DNA from: an uncultured Muribaculaceae bacterium | GTDB taxonomy: Bacteria; Bacteroidota; Bacteroidia; Bacteroidales; Muribaculaceae | Direction: 5' to 3' | NCBI GenBank assembly: GCA_910587235.1 | Contig: CAJUKD010000008.1 | Location: 34,487 to 98,486, forward strand | DNA: 64,000 nucleotides | Shown here: positions 9,736-18,272 of the stretch, one piece after another | Layout of the letters: each line of letters starts with the position of its first letter | Position numbering within the stretch: the stretch's first letter is position 1 | Position numbers and translations under genes: made by a program | Notes under the pieces: generated by a model | What the model was told of the DNA's origin: nothing | The model's input: the letters and a program-made list of their open reading frames with translations, nothing else | Database searches by the model: none

Positions 9736-9865
9736 TATCGTTTTTTATATCACACGCGATCACACCTACAGATATATCATTGAAATACAGAATACTACAC
9801 ACATAAACACTGTATAATATTTTATATAACACTGATACACGCGCGCAAAAGAGCAAAACTGTCTG

Positions 9866-10112
9866 TAATTTTGCACAGTGATTCATAAGACAACAGTCAG
9901 AATTCAGTTTTAGGGTTAGTATAGATTGTTTACAATCAAAAAAATTCATTTTTCATCGCCGATACTCTCTCCGGCCTCAGGTCCGGCGTAGCAGACGTCG
10001 GCATCAGCCGAAAAATGCGAAAAGAAAAATGTGTTTTATGTTAGTTATGTAATTGTTTTAAATCATTAAAACGCAACAGGACGTCCTCGTGAGAAGATGT
10101 CCTGCTTTGTTT
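9866..10112 (+). ncRNA. Candidate structured RNA between the DUF6377 gene and the SLC13 permease
   Basis: This 434-base gap has no credible protein. It holds TAATTTTG (9866-9873), a possible -7 box, and 200 bases later a terminator-like hairpin: CAGGACGTC (10077-10085) with GATGTCCTG (10096-10104), then a T-rich tail. In between are GATTG/CAATC (9924-9937), CCGGCC/GGtCCGG (9971-9986) and CGGC/GCCG (9999-10010). CATTTTTC at 9947-9954 can pair with GAAAAATG at 10010-10017 or with a second copy at 10025-10032. It is separate from the permease promoter at 10137. No known RNA family was recognised. Confidence 0.4.
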
Positions 10113-10136
10113 TGTTAGCTTTTCGATTCAAATCGC

Positions 10137-10144
10137 TAACTTTG
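10137..10144 (+). promoter_or_regulatory. -7 box of the SLC13 permease operon
   Basis: TAACTTTG matches TAnnTTTG and lies 25 bases before the permease ATG. A TTTG at 10111-10114 is 22 bases upstream, roughly where a -33 element is expected. Confidence 0.55.
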
Positions 10145-10169
10145 CATAAACTTTACCGTAAAACAAAAC

Positions 10170-12017
10170 ATGATTATCACCCTTGCCACCCTTCTTATAG
10201 CCGCCATCTTTTTTGTATGGGGAAAAATACGGGCCGACATAGTGGCCTTGTGCGCACTCCTTGTCCTCGCTGTCAGCGGTGTGATAACGACACAGGAAGC
10301 CTTGTCCGGCTTCGCCAATCCCATAGTCGTGATGATGGTAGGTCTGTTCATTGTCGGCGGAGCCATATTCAACACCGGCCTTGCAAAGATGATAGGTGCA
10401 CGGCTTCTGAAACTCGGGGGAAACAGCGAAACTCGCCTCTTCCTGCTCGTCATGTCCGGCACAGCACTCATAGGCGCATTCGTAAGCAACACCGGCACCG
10501 TCGCTCTGATGTTGCCCATAGTGGTCAGCATGGCCTCAGCCAGCGGAAGCTCTGTCAGCCGCCTGCTGATGCCGTTGGCTTTCGCAAGCTCCATGGGCGG
10601 CATGATGACCCTGATAGGCACCCCGCCCAACCTCGTTATCGCAGAAGTATGGGAAGAAGCAGGACATGAGCCGCTATCATTCTTCACCTTTCTTCCTGGA
10701 GGTATTATATGCGTAGTGGCCGGCACACTTCTGCTGATCCCTCTGAGCAAGATATTCCTGTCGCGTCGCGATAAAAAATCACAGGACACGGCCAACGGGG
10801 GAAACAAATCGCTCGCCCGTCTTGTCGACGAATACGGGCTACATACAAGCCTTTACCGCCTCAGCGTGCCACCTACATCCGCTGCCTGCGGACGCACAAT
10901 CGCTGAACTGAACCTGCGCCGGGATTTCAGAGTCGAAGTACTCGAACTGCGCCGTGGCGAAAACAGTCCGCGCATCATAAAGAAAGTGACACAGCATGCG
11001 GCAGGACCCGATGCGGTGATCGAATCAGGCGACGCGCTCTACGTCCGCGGCGAAGATGCCGACATACGCCGCATGGCTGAGATGCTCGATTTTTCCGTTT
11101 CCGACGGCAATGACAACAAAAACACAGGCAAAGGGCTCGAATTCTACGACATAGGAATCGCCGAAATCGTGCTTATGCCGCACTCGCGCCTGATAAACCG
11201 CAGCATAGCCGACAGCGGATTCCGCAACCGATTCGGTGTAAGCGTCATAGCCGTACGCCGAAACGAAAATTATATCACCGCGGATCTATCCTCTCTGACA
11301 GTCAGAGCCGGCGACGTGCTTCTCATTCAAGGCTCATGGGAAGCGATAGGCAATCTGAGCAACGAAAACTCCGACTGGGTGGTACTCGGACAACCCATGG
11401 CCGAAGCATCAAAAGTCACCCTCGACTACAAAGCTCCTGTTGCGGCAGCCATAATGGCAGTCATGGTGGCTATGCTTGTAATCGACACTATACCCGCCGT
11501 AATCACCGTACTCGGCGCAGCCGTACTCACCATACTGTGCGGCTGCTTCCGCAATGTCGAGGACGCCTACCGCAAAATAAACTGGGAAAGCATTGTCCTT
11601 ATAGCCGCCATGATGCCGATGTCATTCGCTCTGGAGAAGACAGGCATATCGGCCATGGTGTCGGACTCCCTCGTAGCCACACTCGGTTCGTTAGGCCCCA
11701 TGGCTCTTATGGCAGGAATCTATTTCACCACATCAGTCATGACATTGTTCATCAGCAATACCGCGACAGCAGTACTGCTCGCCCCTATCGCGTTGGAGAG
11801 CGCCGTGATGTTCGACGTAAACCCTCTGCCATTCCTTTTTGCTGTCACATTCGGCGCAAGCCTGTGCTTCGCTTCGCCGTTCTCGACCCCGCCTAACGCC
11901 CTCGTCATGCCCGCCGGACAATACAAATTCTCCGACTACATAAAAGTAGGAGCACCCATGCAGATAATCATGGGCCTGATAATGATCTTAACACTCCCAC
12001 TGCTTTTCCCGTTCTAA
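10170..12017 (+). CDS. SLC13/DASS-family permease with two RCK_C (TrkA-C) domains
   Basis: Inner-membrane anion permease, 615 residues. The two halves of the transport domain each carry an SNT signature: FVSNTGTVALMLP (about residues 104-116) and FISNTATAVLLAP (about 525-537). Between them (about 215-405) lie two soluble RCK_C/TrkA_C-like domains, as in YfbS/SLT-type permeases that move sulfate, dicarboxylates or other anions. Substrate is not deducible. The stop is separated from the next gene by a single base, so the two transporters are likely co-translated. Confidence 0.88.
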   Translation: MIITLATLLIAAIFFVWGKIRADIVALCALLVLAVSGVITTQEALSGFANPIVVMMVGLFIVGGAIFNTGLAKMIGARLLKLGGNSETRLFLLVMSGTALIGAFVSNTGTVALMLPIVVSMASASGSSVSRLLMPLAFASSMGGMMTLIGTPPNLVIAEVWEEAGHEPLSFFTFLPGGIICVVAGTLLLIPLSKIFLSRRDKKSQDTANGGNKSLARLVDEYGLHTSLYRLSVPPTSAACGRTIAELNLRRDFRVEVLELRRGENSPRIIKKVTQHAAGPDAVIESGDALYVRGEDADIRRMAEMLDFSVSDGNDNKNTGKGLEFYDIGIAEIVLMPHSRLINRSIADSGFRNRFGVSVIAVRRNENYITADLSSLTVRAGDVLLIQGSWEAIGNLSNENSDWVVLGQPMAEASKVTLDYKAPVAAAIMAVMVAMLVIDTIPAVITVLGAAVLTILCGCFRNVEDAYRKINWESIVLIAAMMPMSFALEKTGISAMVSDSLVATLGSLGPMALMAGIYFTTSVMTLFISNTATAVLLAPIALESAVMFDVNPLPFLFAVTFGASLCFASPFSTPPNALVMPAGQYKFSDYIKVGAPMQIIMGLIMILTLPLLFPF

Positions 12018-12018
12018 G

Positions 12019-12957
12019 ATGACCCTTTCCTCGCTCCAGCAGAAGATAAAACCATGGATGCTGCTTATAGCCATGGCTTGCGGCATCTTCTTCCACAACT
12101 TCATCTCGATGATAGAGTGGATTATACCTTATCTTATCCTGACGATGCTGACAATCACATTCTGCCGCATCAGCCCACGCGAGTTCCGTCCGGGTCCGAT
12201 GGCATGGAGGCTGATGGCCATACAGGCCGGAGGATGCCTTGTCCTATACTATGCTCTTCGCCCTCTGGCCGGCGAGGACGTCGCCCAGGCCGCGTTCATC
12301 TGTGTCCTGTGTCCGACCGCCACAGCCGCGCCTGTAGTGACAGGAATGCTTGGTGGAAACGTAGCGCGGCTGACATCGTTCTCAGTCATCAGCAACCTCG
12401 GCGCAGCCATCCTCGCGCCTCTTTTCTTCTCAATGACAGGCGGCCACACAAACGCCGGTATTTCATTTGCCGGCACATCTCTGGCCATTGGCTCGCGTGT
12501 GGCTCCCCTGATTCTTCTCCCGCTTGGAATTGCATTTACTTTCTATTTCGCAGCACCGAAGCTGCATAAAGCAATAGGCAAAATGCAGCCGCTGTCATTC
12601 TACCTGTGGTCGATATCCCTTATCGTAGCCGTAGGCCGCTCCGTAAGCTTCGCAATAGCCGAACCGGCCGACAAGATCCCGGAAATGGCACTTATAGCAG
12701 CGACGGCAGGAGTGGTATGCCTCGCCCAGTTTGCGATCGGACGGCATATCGGCGCTCGCTTCGGGGACAAAATATCAGGATCGCAAGGGCTTGGGCAAAA
12801 AAACACGATTCTGGCAATCTGGCTTGCTCTCACATATCTCAACCCGATATCATCCATCGGACCGGCGGCATACGTCGCATGGCAGAATATAATCAATTCC
12901 GCACAGATATTTCGACATAGCCGTCAATCGGCGGAAGGCTCGTCTGCAAAGCCTTGA
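12019..12957 (+). CDS. Bile acid:sodium symporter-like (SBF/BASS) membrane protein
   Basis: 312 residues with nine to ten hydrophobic segments across the chain. Segments such as CVLCPTATAAPVVTGMLGGN and the SNLGAAILAPLFF helix resemble the crossed-helix region of the bile acid:sodium symporter superfamily. It follows the SLC13 permease after one base and is probably in the same operon. Substrate is unknown; the family moves bile acids, pantoate, arsenite and other organic anions. A Crp/Fnr-like regulator gene follows 58 bases downstream. Confidence 0.7.
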   Translation: MTLSSLQQKIKPWMLLIAMACGIFFHNFISMIEWIIPYLILTMLTITFCRISPREFRPGPMAWRLMAIQAGGCLVLYYALRPLAGEDVAQAAFICVLCPTATAAPVVTGMLGGNVARLTSFSVISNLGAAILAPLFFSMTGGHTNAGISFAGTSLAIGSRVAPLILLPLGIAFTFYFAAPKLHKAIGKMQPLSFYLWSISLIVAVGRSVSFAIAEPADKIPEMALIAATAGVVCLAQFAIGRHIGARFGDKISGSQGLGQKNTILAIWLALTYLNPISSIGPAAYVAWQNIINSAQIFRHSRQSAEGSSAKP

Positions 12958-13015
12958 AAAGGGAACAAAGCCGAGTCCACAGATGTTAATATAAAACAGA
13001 AAAAAACATTAAGTG

Positions 13016-13726
13016 ATGAAAAGCATGTTTGAAATCCTCATGGAACTGCCTTTGTTCCGCGGTGTCAGCCGCGAACGCATCGCCCGCACGGCAGGCGAAG
13101 CAAAGTTCCACTTCCTTAAATATCCCGAGAGAGAAACCATCGTCAGTGCAGGAACGCCCTGCCGCCACATCACTTTCGTCATATCAGGAAGCGTACGCTC
13201 CACTATTGTCAACGCAAACGGACGATTCTCTGTAGCACAGACCCTTAAAGCTCCGGCTGTAATATCCCCTGATTTCCTTTTCGGCCGCGCGACAGAATTT
13301 CCGGGAACGGTGACAGCTCTTGAACCGACAGGAATACTTCAGATTTCCAAAGCCGACTACATGAAAATACTCTACAGCGACGAAGTATTCATGTTCAACT
13401 TTCTAAACACCCTGTCGGTCAATGCACAGAAATCAATAAAAGGGATTATGTCGCTGACAAACGGCGGGATCGACGAGCGAATCGCTTTCTGGATCATAGC
13501 GCTGACCCAGCCGGGAAGCACCGACATATGCCTGAGTTGTCGCCGTCGCGACCTGTGCTCTCTTTTCGGCGTACAACGTTCAGTATTCGACGCCGCTCTT
13601 GAAAAGATGAGAGATGACGGGCTGATTGAGTTCACAAAAACGGAACTATTCATAAAAAATCGACGTGAAATGCTTCGTCTTCTTGAATCCAATACGGAAG
13701 TACATAGTGAAAACGACGAAGAATAA
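13016..13726 (+). CDS. Crp/Fnr-family transcriptional regulator
   Basis: 236 residues from ATG 13016; a GTG immediately upstream (13013) could add one residue. An N-terminal cyclic-nucleotide-binding-like beta-barrel (about residues 1-120, with the core ITFVISGSVRSTIVNANGR) is followed by a long dimer helix and a C-terminal winged HTH (about 165-220, RRDLCSLFGVQRSVFDAALEKMRDDGLI). There is no Fnr-type N-terminal cysteine cluster. Cysteines near 166 and 169 precede the HTH. Ligand unknown. It may control the two transporters just upstream, an inference from position. A strong hairpin terminator follows. Confidence 0.85.
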   Translation: MKSMFEILMELPLFRGVSRERIARTAGEAKFHFLKYPERETIVSAGTPCRHITFVISGSVRSTIVNANGRFSVAQTLKAPAVISPDFLFGRATEFPGTVTALEPTGILQISKADYMKILYSDEVFMFNFLNTLSVNAQKSIKGIMSLTNGGIDERIAFWIIALTQPGSTDICLSCRRRDLCSLFGVQRSVFDAALEKMRDDGLIEFTKTELFIKNRREMLRLLESNTEVHSENDEE

Positions 13727-13746
13727 TACCTGTAAAAATACATTAC

Positions 13747-13781
13747 AAAAAAAGCCGTTCCGAAAGTGGAACGGCTTTTTT
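13747..13781. terminator. Bidirectional terminator after the Crp/Fnr gene
   Basis: AAAAAAGCCGTTCC pairs perfectly with GGAACGGCTTTTTT around a six-base loop. A-runs on one side and T-runs on the other make it effective in both directions, so it could also end the minus-strand candidate small RNA starting near 13844. Confidence 0.88.
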
Positions 13782-13858
13782 ACTTCATCGGATTATATCC
13801 TGTATGAAGAAACAAACCAATAATTTTTACCTTCAAACCTATTTACATTGCAAAATTA
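13747..13858 (-). ncRNA. Candidate small RNA A (minus strand)
   Basis: On the minus strand TAATTTTG (plus bases 13851-13858, read as CAAAATTA) fits the -7 box. A transcript from about 13844 would run roughly 98 bases into the bidirectional terminator at 13781-13747 without any reading frame of note. The bases around its predicted start, TTTGCAATGTAAATA, are identical to those of candidate RNA B at 15792-15806 on the plus strand. Expression is not known; this is inference from promoter plus terminator. Confidence 0.3.
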
Positions 13859-14049
13859 CTTCTTGATTCCAAAGCATGGACAAGCATCAAGATAAAATAT
13901 TGCAAATACAACATCGCTTCAACCCTAAACCATAGTATTCCACCATATTATTTTTTTTATTATATAAATAAATATCTAAGAAATTAGGCCTTGTTTAAAT
14001 TATATTATATATTTGCATATCGGCAATAATACACTGAAACCGCCAGACC
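13782..14049. other. Intergenic stretch between the Crp/Fnr terminator and the second DUF6377 gene
   Basis: AT-rich non-coding DNA. It contains the minus-strand -7-like box of candidate RNA A and, near its right end, TATATTTG at 14008-14015, a plausible -7 box for the DUF6377 gene that starts at 14050. No other gene or repeat was seen. Confidence 0.6.
14008..14015 (+). promoter_or_regulatory. -7 box of the second DUF6377 gene
   Basis: TATATTTG fits TAnnTTTG and lies 34 bases before the ATG. No well-spaced -33 TTTG is visible. Confidence 0.45.
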
Positions 14050-15639
14050 ATGACAAAATGCCTTTTTCTCATTTTATTACTTGTATACGCAAACTGCAGC
14101 GCACTCTCAGCCGGAATATCGGCTGAAACAAATTCCATGCTCGACTCTTTGGAGCATCACATGCGCATAGCGCAAACCTACGTACGCACACGTCAGATGG
14201 CCATCGAGTCTGCCAAGCACCGCATGTTCGCGTCTTCCGAAACAGAAGACAAAGCCGCCGGAGCACGCGACGTCGCACACGCCTATACGCATTTCAACCT
14301 TGACTCAGCTCTTATATATTATAACATGTCTGCCTCCTATGCCGACTCCGCAGGACTTACCGACAATGCGATTGTCACCCGTCTGGAAGCAAACGCCCTG
14401 CTTCCACTCGCAGGACTATGCGCACAGGCTGTCGACGCAGTTCTTCATCATCCGGCCACTCCGGCCGACAGCGTATGGGCTGCCGCACGACAAAAAGCGC
14501 TGACAGATTTATATATCAACGCTATGGATGTCACGTCCGACAGCATTTCGAAAAAAAGATATGCAGCCGCCGCATCAATACATCTCGATTCACTCGCTCT
14601 TTTTTTCAGCACCGAATCACCGGCACGCAAACTGATCGAAGGGCAAGCCTCGCTTCTCAAAGGCAATAAAGCACTTGCCTTGGGATATCTGAATGAAACA
14701 GGCTCAGAATTCAACACCAACCTGCCGGCAGAAGCAATAGTCAACAACCTGAGAGCAAGCTATTATGCCGATAACCCGTCGCAGACCGACGAAAGGATCC
14801 TACATCTGACCAAAGCCGCAATCGCCGATATAAAATGCGCCAACCGCGACTCGGAAGCCCTCCGCCGGCTTGGCAAAGAACTCGCGCTTGAAGGGGACTA
14901 TCACCGTGCCTCGTCAATTCTCAGTTTTTCAATATCCGCCGCCGGAGCTTCGGGTTCACTCGCACACATCGCCTCCGACAGCAAGTCACTGTCAATGATT
15001 GTCGATTCTCTCAGGAAGGAAGCCGAACATGACAAAATGGTAAAAACAATACTCTTTACCGTGAGCCTGATTCTTGTCCTTGCATGTGTTTTTCTGAGTT
15101 TACGTCTGCGCAAAATTCGGAGCAAACATGAATCCGCACATACAAAAATGCAAAATACCGACCGCACCAAAGATCTGTACATACAGCAATTTCTAAACCT
15201 GTGCATGATCTATATAGAACGTCTTGAGCATTTCAACATCCTTGTAGCACGTAAAATCAAAGCCGGACAGATACAAGATCTTTACAGCAACATAGAATCA
15301 GGCAAATACATACGCGAACAAACCGAAAGATATTATGAAGCTTTCGACGAAGCCATACTGAAAATCTATCCCCGATTCATCGACGAGCTAAACGGACTCC
15401 TTATGCCCGAACGGCATGTCAACCTTGCTCCCGGCCAGCGTCTGACCCCGGAACTACGCATAGCGGCATTCTCTCGTCTGGGCATTGAAGACAGCGCCAA
15501 AGTTTCAAAATTCCTCGGGCTGTCGCTCAACACTGTATATACCTATCGGAACCGACTGAAAAGCCGCGCCGTAAGTCGCGCGACATTTGAAGAAGACCTA
15601 ATGAAAATCGGGATCCGACAAGAGGCGAAAAAGCCATAG
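14050..15639 (+). CDS. Second DUF6377-type membrane protein with C-terminal HTH
   Basis: 529 residues with the same plan as the protein at 8140-9735: signal/anchor sequence, helical TPR-like extracytoplasmic part, one transmembrane segment at about 333-353, then a helical segment and a LuxR-like HTH (RLGIEDSAKVSKFLGLSLNT, about 476-495). The two proteins keep several identical blocks in the cytoplasmic part, such as the end YRNRLKxRAVxRxTFE, showing they are paralogues. Probably a membrane-bound regulator; signal and targets unknown. It is monocistronic, with its own promoter-like box. Confidence 0.8.
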   Translation: MTKCLFLILLLVYANCSALSAGISAETNSMLDSLEHHMRIAQTYVRTRQMAIESAKHRMFASSETEDKAAGARDVAHAYTHFNLDSALIYYNMSASYADSAGLTDNAIVTRLEANALLPLAGLCAQAVDAVLHHPATPADSVWAAARQKALTDLYINAMDVTSDSISKKRYAAAASIHLDSLALFFSTESPARKLIEGQASLLKGNKALALGYLNETGSEFNTNLPAEAIVNNLRASYYADNPSQTDERILHLTKAAIADIKCANRDSEALRRLGKELALEGDYHRASSILSFSISAAGASGSLAHIASDSKSLSMIVDSLRKEAEHDKMVKTILFTVSLILVLACVFLSLRLRKIRSKHESAHTKMQNTDRTKDLYIQQFLNLCMIYIERLEHFNILVARKIKAGQIQDLYSNIESGKYIREQTERYYEAFDEAILKIYPRFIDELNGLLMPERHVNLAPGQRLTPELRIAAFSRLGIEDSAKVSKFLGLSLNTVYTYRNRLKSRAVSRATFEEDLMKIGIRQEAKKP

Positions 15640-15788
15640 GAAAGTATGATTTACCCATTATCATCATTTATATTTCAAAATATATGACGACACATTTTAG
15701 TACTGATTATATGATAATTATACATTATAATGATTGATATTTATTTATATTCATATCATATCTTCTACCAAAGCTCTTGACAGTAGCT

Positions 15789-15933
15789 TATCTTTGCAAT
15801 GTAAATAATTTTTTGGTCTAAGATACAAGGTTATTATTTAGGATTATATTGAAAGAAAAAAGGATTTTAAATGGTTTTAGGTATTTATTGTTAGAGATAC
15901 AGAAAAGCCGCTTCGTGATGAAGCGGCTTTTTT
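15789..15933 (+). ncRNA. Candidate small RNA B
   Basis: TATCTTTG at 15789-15796 matches the -7 box, and a perfect terminator ends the segment at 15933, giving a possible transcript of about 130 bases from near 15803. Only a 7-codon frame is present. The 15-base string TTTGCAATGTAAATA at its start is repeated, inverted, at candidate RNA A on the other side of the DUF6377 gene, and both segments end in a similar AAAAGCCG(N)TTC hairpin. Alternatively the segment is just the 3' end of the DUF6377 transcript. Confidence 0.35.
15903..15933. terminator. Bidirectional terminator between convergent units
   Basis: AAAAGCCGCTTC pairs with GAAGCGGCTTTT around a five-base loop, with six T residues after it on the plus strand and an A-run before it. 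It lies 28 bases from the stop of the last gene of the minus-strand operon, so it probably serves both strands. Confidence 0.88.
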
Positions 15934-15960
15934 ATCTGCCTATAAGAACGAACAGTCATA

Positions 15961-16821
15961 TTACCTTTTGTTTTTAATTGCCTCGTCCAATGTCGTACGA
16001 CGGAAAGCATCAATGAAACTGCCCGGTGTAGCATTGACAATATCCACACCTTCGGCCATAGCGTAGGCCGCTATATCATGATAGCTGCGGAAAGCCACGG
16101 CGAAACTGTCGACAATATCGTGAAGGCGATAGCCGCGGTATTCGTGACGCACCCTCTCTTCCTCCCGCTTCTCTTCCTTATAGAAATGCGGCTGCACGGA
16201 CACCACTTCATTGTCGGATGTCACCGAAAGAGTACGCATCCATGAGTGGTCAGCCCCAAGCAATACTATTTTTTCATAGCCCAGAGCCATACCGAGCATA
16301 ATGGACGGTATCAGCACATTGCGAGGCCGCGGCATGCCGAGTCCGCGGCGATACACCGCGCGGCGAAAAGAGCCAAAACCCTCTACGCCGACACAATTGA
16401 AACCCGACACGGATACATGAACAGAATCACCAAGACGCCGACGTGCCGCTTTAAAAAAAGAATACGGCACAAGCAAAATCATCTCCCATGACACAGCGGC
16501 CAGATTACGCCACAGCGCCTCGACATTGCTTTCTTCGGAATTGAAGAAATGCGGATCGGCAAGCACATGGAAGCGAGGCTTAAGCAATGTAAATTCAGGA
16601 GCGTTGACAGAAAAATTGACCGTCATGGTTGTTGAAGCGCTCAATAGATCCATATTATCAGCCATATCGGCGGCAAGCGAGGGCCCGTTGCCCATCACCA
16701 CAAGCGTTTTGCCGCAAGAAGCAATCCGCGGCACACGGCCGCCGTGTGAAAGCATCGCTATCTTGACAATACCCTTGACCGTCTGTACCGAATCGCGGAC
16801 GACATCTTTAAAACCGGACAT
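15961..16821 (-). CDS. DUF115/MptE-like protein, probable glycosylation enzyme
   Basis: 286 residues. VVMGNGPSL at residues 41-49 and the later LGADHSW (about 201-207) are the nucleotide/sugar-pocket motifs of DUF115-like proteins, which share a fold with 6-hydroxymethylpterin pyrophosphokinase and some sialyltransferase-like enzymes and often act in surface glycan or motility-factor glycosylation. No signal peptide; probably cytoplasmic. It is the last gene of a four-gene minus-strand operon with a GT2 enzyme, a degenerate SDR and a polytopic membrane protein, consistent with making a surface saccharide. Exact reaction unknown. Confidence 0.6.
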   Translation of the reverse strand: MSGFKDVVRDSVQTVKGIVKIAMLSHGGRVPRIASCGKTLVVMGNGPSLAADMADNMDLLSASTTMTVNFSVNAPEFTLLKPRFHVLADPHFFNSEESNVEALWRNLAAVSWEMILLVPYSFFKAARRRLGDSVHVSVSGFNCVGVEGFGSFRRAVYRRGLGMPRPRNVLIPSIMLGMALGYEKIVLLGADHSWMRTLSVTSDNEVVSVQPHFYKEEKREEERVRHEYRGYRLHDIVDSFAVAFRSYHDIAAYAMAEGVDIVNATPGSFIDAFRRTTLDEAIKNKR

Positions 16822-16824
16822 AAC

Positions 16825-17538
16825 TCACAGACTTGAAGAATCATAGACATGCGAACGAAGATATTCCGTGACCGGAACCGGAGAGAAATCGGTTTCGGCA
16901 CACAGACGCGCGATACTTATCGTGCGTTCAAGCCGGCGGCGGGCCAGATTCCTTTTACACTGAAGCCAACGCGCCCACGATGCTTTAAGCTTAAATATAC
17001 GCTTCTGCCCGAGTCTGAAAGCAAGTGCTTCGGCAAGTTCGCCTACGGTCGGATCAGCTGCATCCGACACATTGAACACACCTTCTGCCGTCGATTTTTC
17101 CACCAACAGACGTGCAGCAAGCGCCAGATCGGTGGCATGGACAACGCTGCGGCGCCCGTCGGCACCGTCGATCTGCATGAATACACCCGAAGCGACACGC
17201 CCGACAAGGCGCCGCGGATAGCCGGTCATGCCCGTTCCCACCACAGGTGCGGAACGCAAAATCAATATACGCCGTGCGCCGGCCTTCCGGGCCTTTGCCT
17301 CCATGGACTGCTCGCGCGACAAGGCATCGCAGGCGACAACAGCGTCCGATTCCGAAGCACGCTCGAATTCAATACCATACACATCGGCTGTCGATATGAC
17401 GACTACCGTCGACAAGCTTGGATATGCCGCAGCCGCATCTGTACTGACAATCACTCTTTCCTCTCCGAATTCACGCAAAAGATAAGGCCGGAGAAAAGGC
17501 ATTGCACTGCAATCTATATAAATACTGTTATCTGTCAT
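16825..17538 (-). CDS. Reduced SDR/epimerase-like protein
   Basis: 237 residues, shorter than normal extended SDR epimerases (about 300-330). It keeps VVVISTADVYG (about 45-55), which corresponds to the SS(x)VYG strand of NAD-dependent sugar epimerases, and the later RRSVVHATDLA and EGVFNVSD segments. The N-terminal GxxGxxG nucleotide motif is missing and the catalytic YxxxK is not seen at the expected place (REQSMEAKA). It is probably inactive as an oxidoreductase or has a different role. It overlaps the GT2 gene by 4 bases (ATGA) and is followed closely by the DUF115 gene. Confidence 0.65.
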   Translation of the reverse strand: MTDNSIYIDCSAMPFLRPYLLREFGEERVIVSTDAAAAYPSLSTVVVISTADVYGIEFERASESDAVVACDALSREQSMEAKARKAGARRILILRSAPVVGTGMTGYPRRLVGRVASGVFMQIDGADGRRSVVHATDLALAARLLVEKSTAEGVFNVSDAADPTVGELAEALAFRLGQKRIFKLKASWARWLQCKRNLARRRLERTISIARLCAETDFSPVPVTEYLRSHVYDSSSL

Positions 17539-18272
17539 ATCTTATATCTTAAACCTAAAACGAGGCGCAGCATTGACGATCGCACGCCATTGAGCCTCAG
17601 CGCGCGGCGCTTTTCGCGCAAACTTACGGCCAGACGGTTGGCAATGGTAGAAGAAATGCCGCCCGCCGTCATCACGACCCGCACCCCGGGCAGATAGCGT
17701 CCGCGCATACCGCTGCGCAGAATGCGGAGAAACATATCGAAATCCGAGCAAATGACCATGTCGGTGCGATACGGACCGAGCCGGCGTACAGCTTCACTGC
17801 GAAGAAACAGCGAAGGATGCGGCGGAGCGCAGCCTGCAGCCATGCGGGACTCGCTGAAATCCGCACCGGAATAATAACGTGAAACGCACTCCGAACCATC
17901 GGCACCGGCACTTACGATACTGACATCGCCATAAATAAAATCAAGGTTCTCATCTTCCTCAAAACAGGCAGCTACCTCGGCAAGCGTGTGCGACGAAGCC
18001 GGACGGTCGTTGCCGTGGATCAGACCTATCACATCGCCGGTCGATGCCTCTATTCCGCCGTTGATAGCATCGTACACGCCGCGGGCAGGACGCCGCAACA
18101 GGCGTACGGCAGGAAATTCAACGGCTATGTCACGACACACGCTTTCATCATCGTTACCGTCCACCATAATATGCTCTACGTCGCCGAAAGTCTGCGAGGC
18201 CACGCCGGCAAGATTCCTGCGAAGAAGAGCGGCGCTGTCGCCACGGGTAACAGTCACTATAGAAATTCTCAT
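17535..18272 (-). CDS. Glycosyltransferase family 2
   Basis: 245 residues from the ATG at 18272; an earlier in-frame ATG at 18323 would add 17 atypical residues. The N-terminus SIVTVTRGDSAALLRRNLAGV is the usual GT2 start, and the nucleotide-sugar/metal region is seen as GLIHGNDRP (about 82-90) with FIYGDVSIV after it. Such WcaA-like enzymes add one sugar to a lipid-linked or surface glycan on the cytoplasmic face. The gene overlaps both neighbours by 4 bases, showing a tightly coupled operon. Acceptor and donor unknown. Confidence 0.85.
   Translation of the reverse strand: MRISIVTVTRGDSAALLRRNLAGVASQTFGDVEHIMVDGNDDESVCRDIAVEFPAVRLLRRPARGVYDAINGGIEASTGDVIGLIHGNDRPASSHTLAEVAACFEEDENLDFIYGDVSIVSAGADGSECVSRYYSGADFSESRMAAGCAPPHPSLFLRSEAVRRLGPYRTDMVICSDFDMFLRILRSGMRGRYLPGVRVVMTAGGISSTIANRLAVSLREKRRALRLNGVRSSMLRLVLGLRYKI

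Larger units (their letters stand above)
15640..15960. other. AT-rich gap between convergent units
   Basis: No protein gene is supported here. It holds the TATCTTTG box at 15789-15796, candidate RNA B, and a bidirectional hairpin terminator at 15903-15933 that can end the plus-strand transcripts and the minus-strand operon whose last gene stops at 15961. Confidence 0.6.

Noticed and set aside
9947..10017. Short resemblance to the SRP (4.5S) RNA core: TCAGGTCCGG followed by AGCAG
   Set aside because: The apical stem between the two conserved blocks cannot form with the bases present and there is no long enclosing helix; kept only as an unassigned structured RNA.
13013..13018. Choice between GTG 13013 and ATG 13016 as start of the Crp/Fnr gene
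   Set aside because: Adjacent codons differ by one residue; no sequence feature decides, ATG taken as default.
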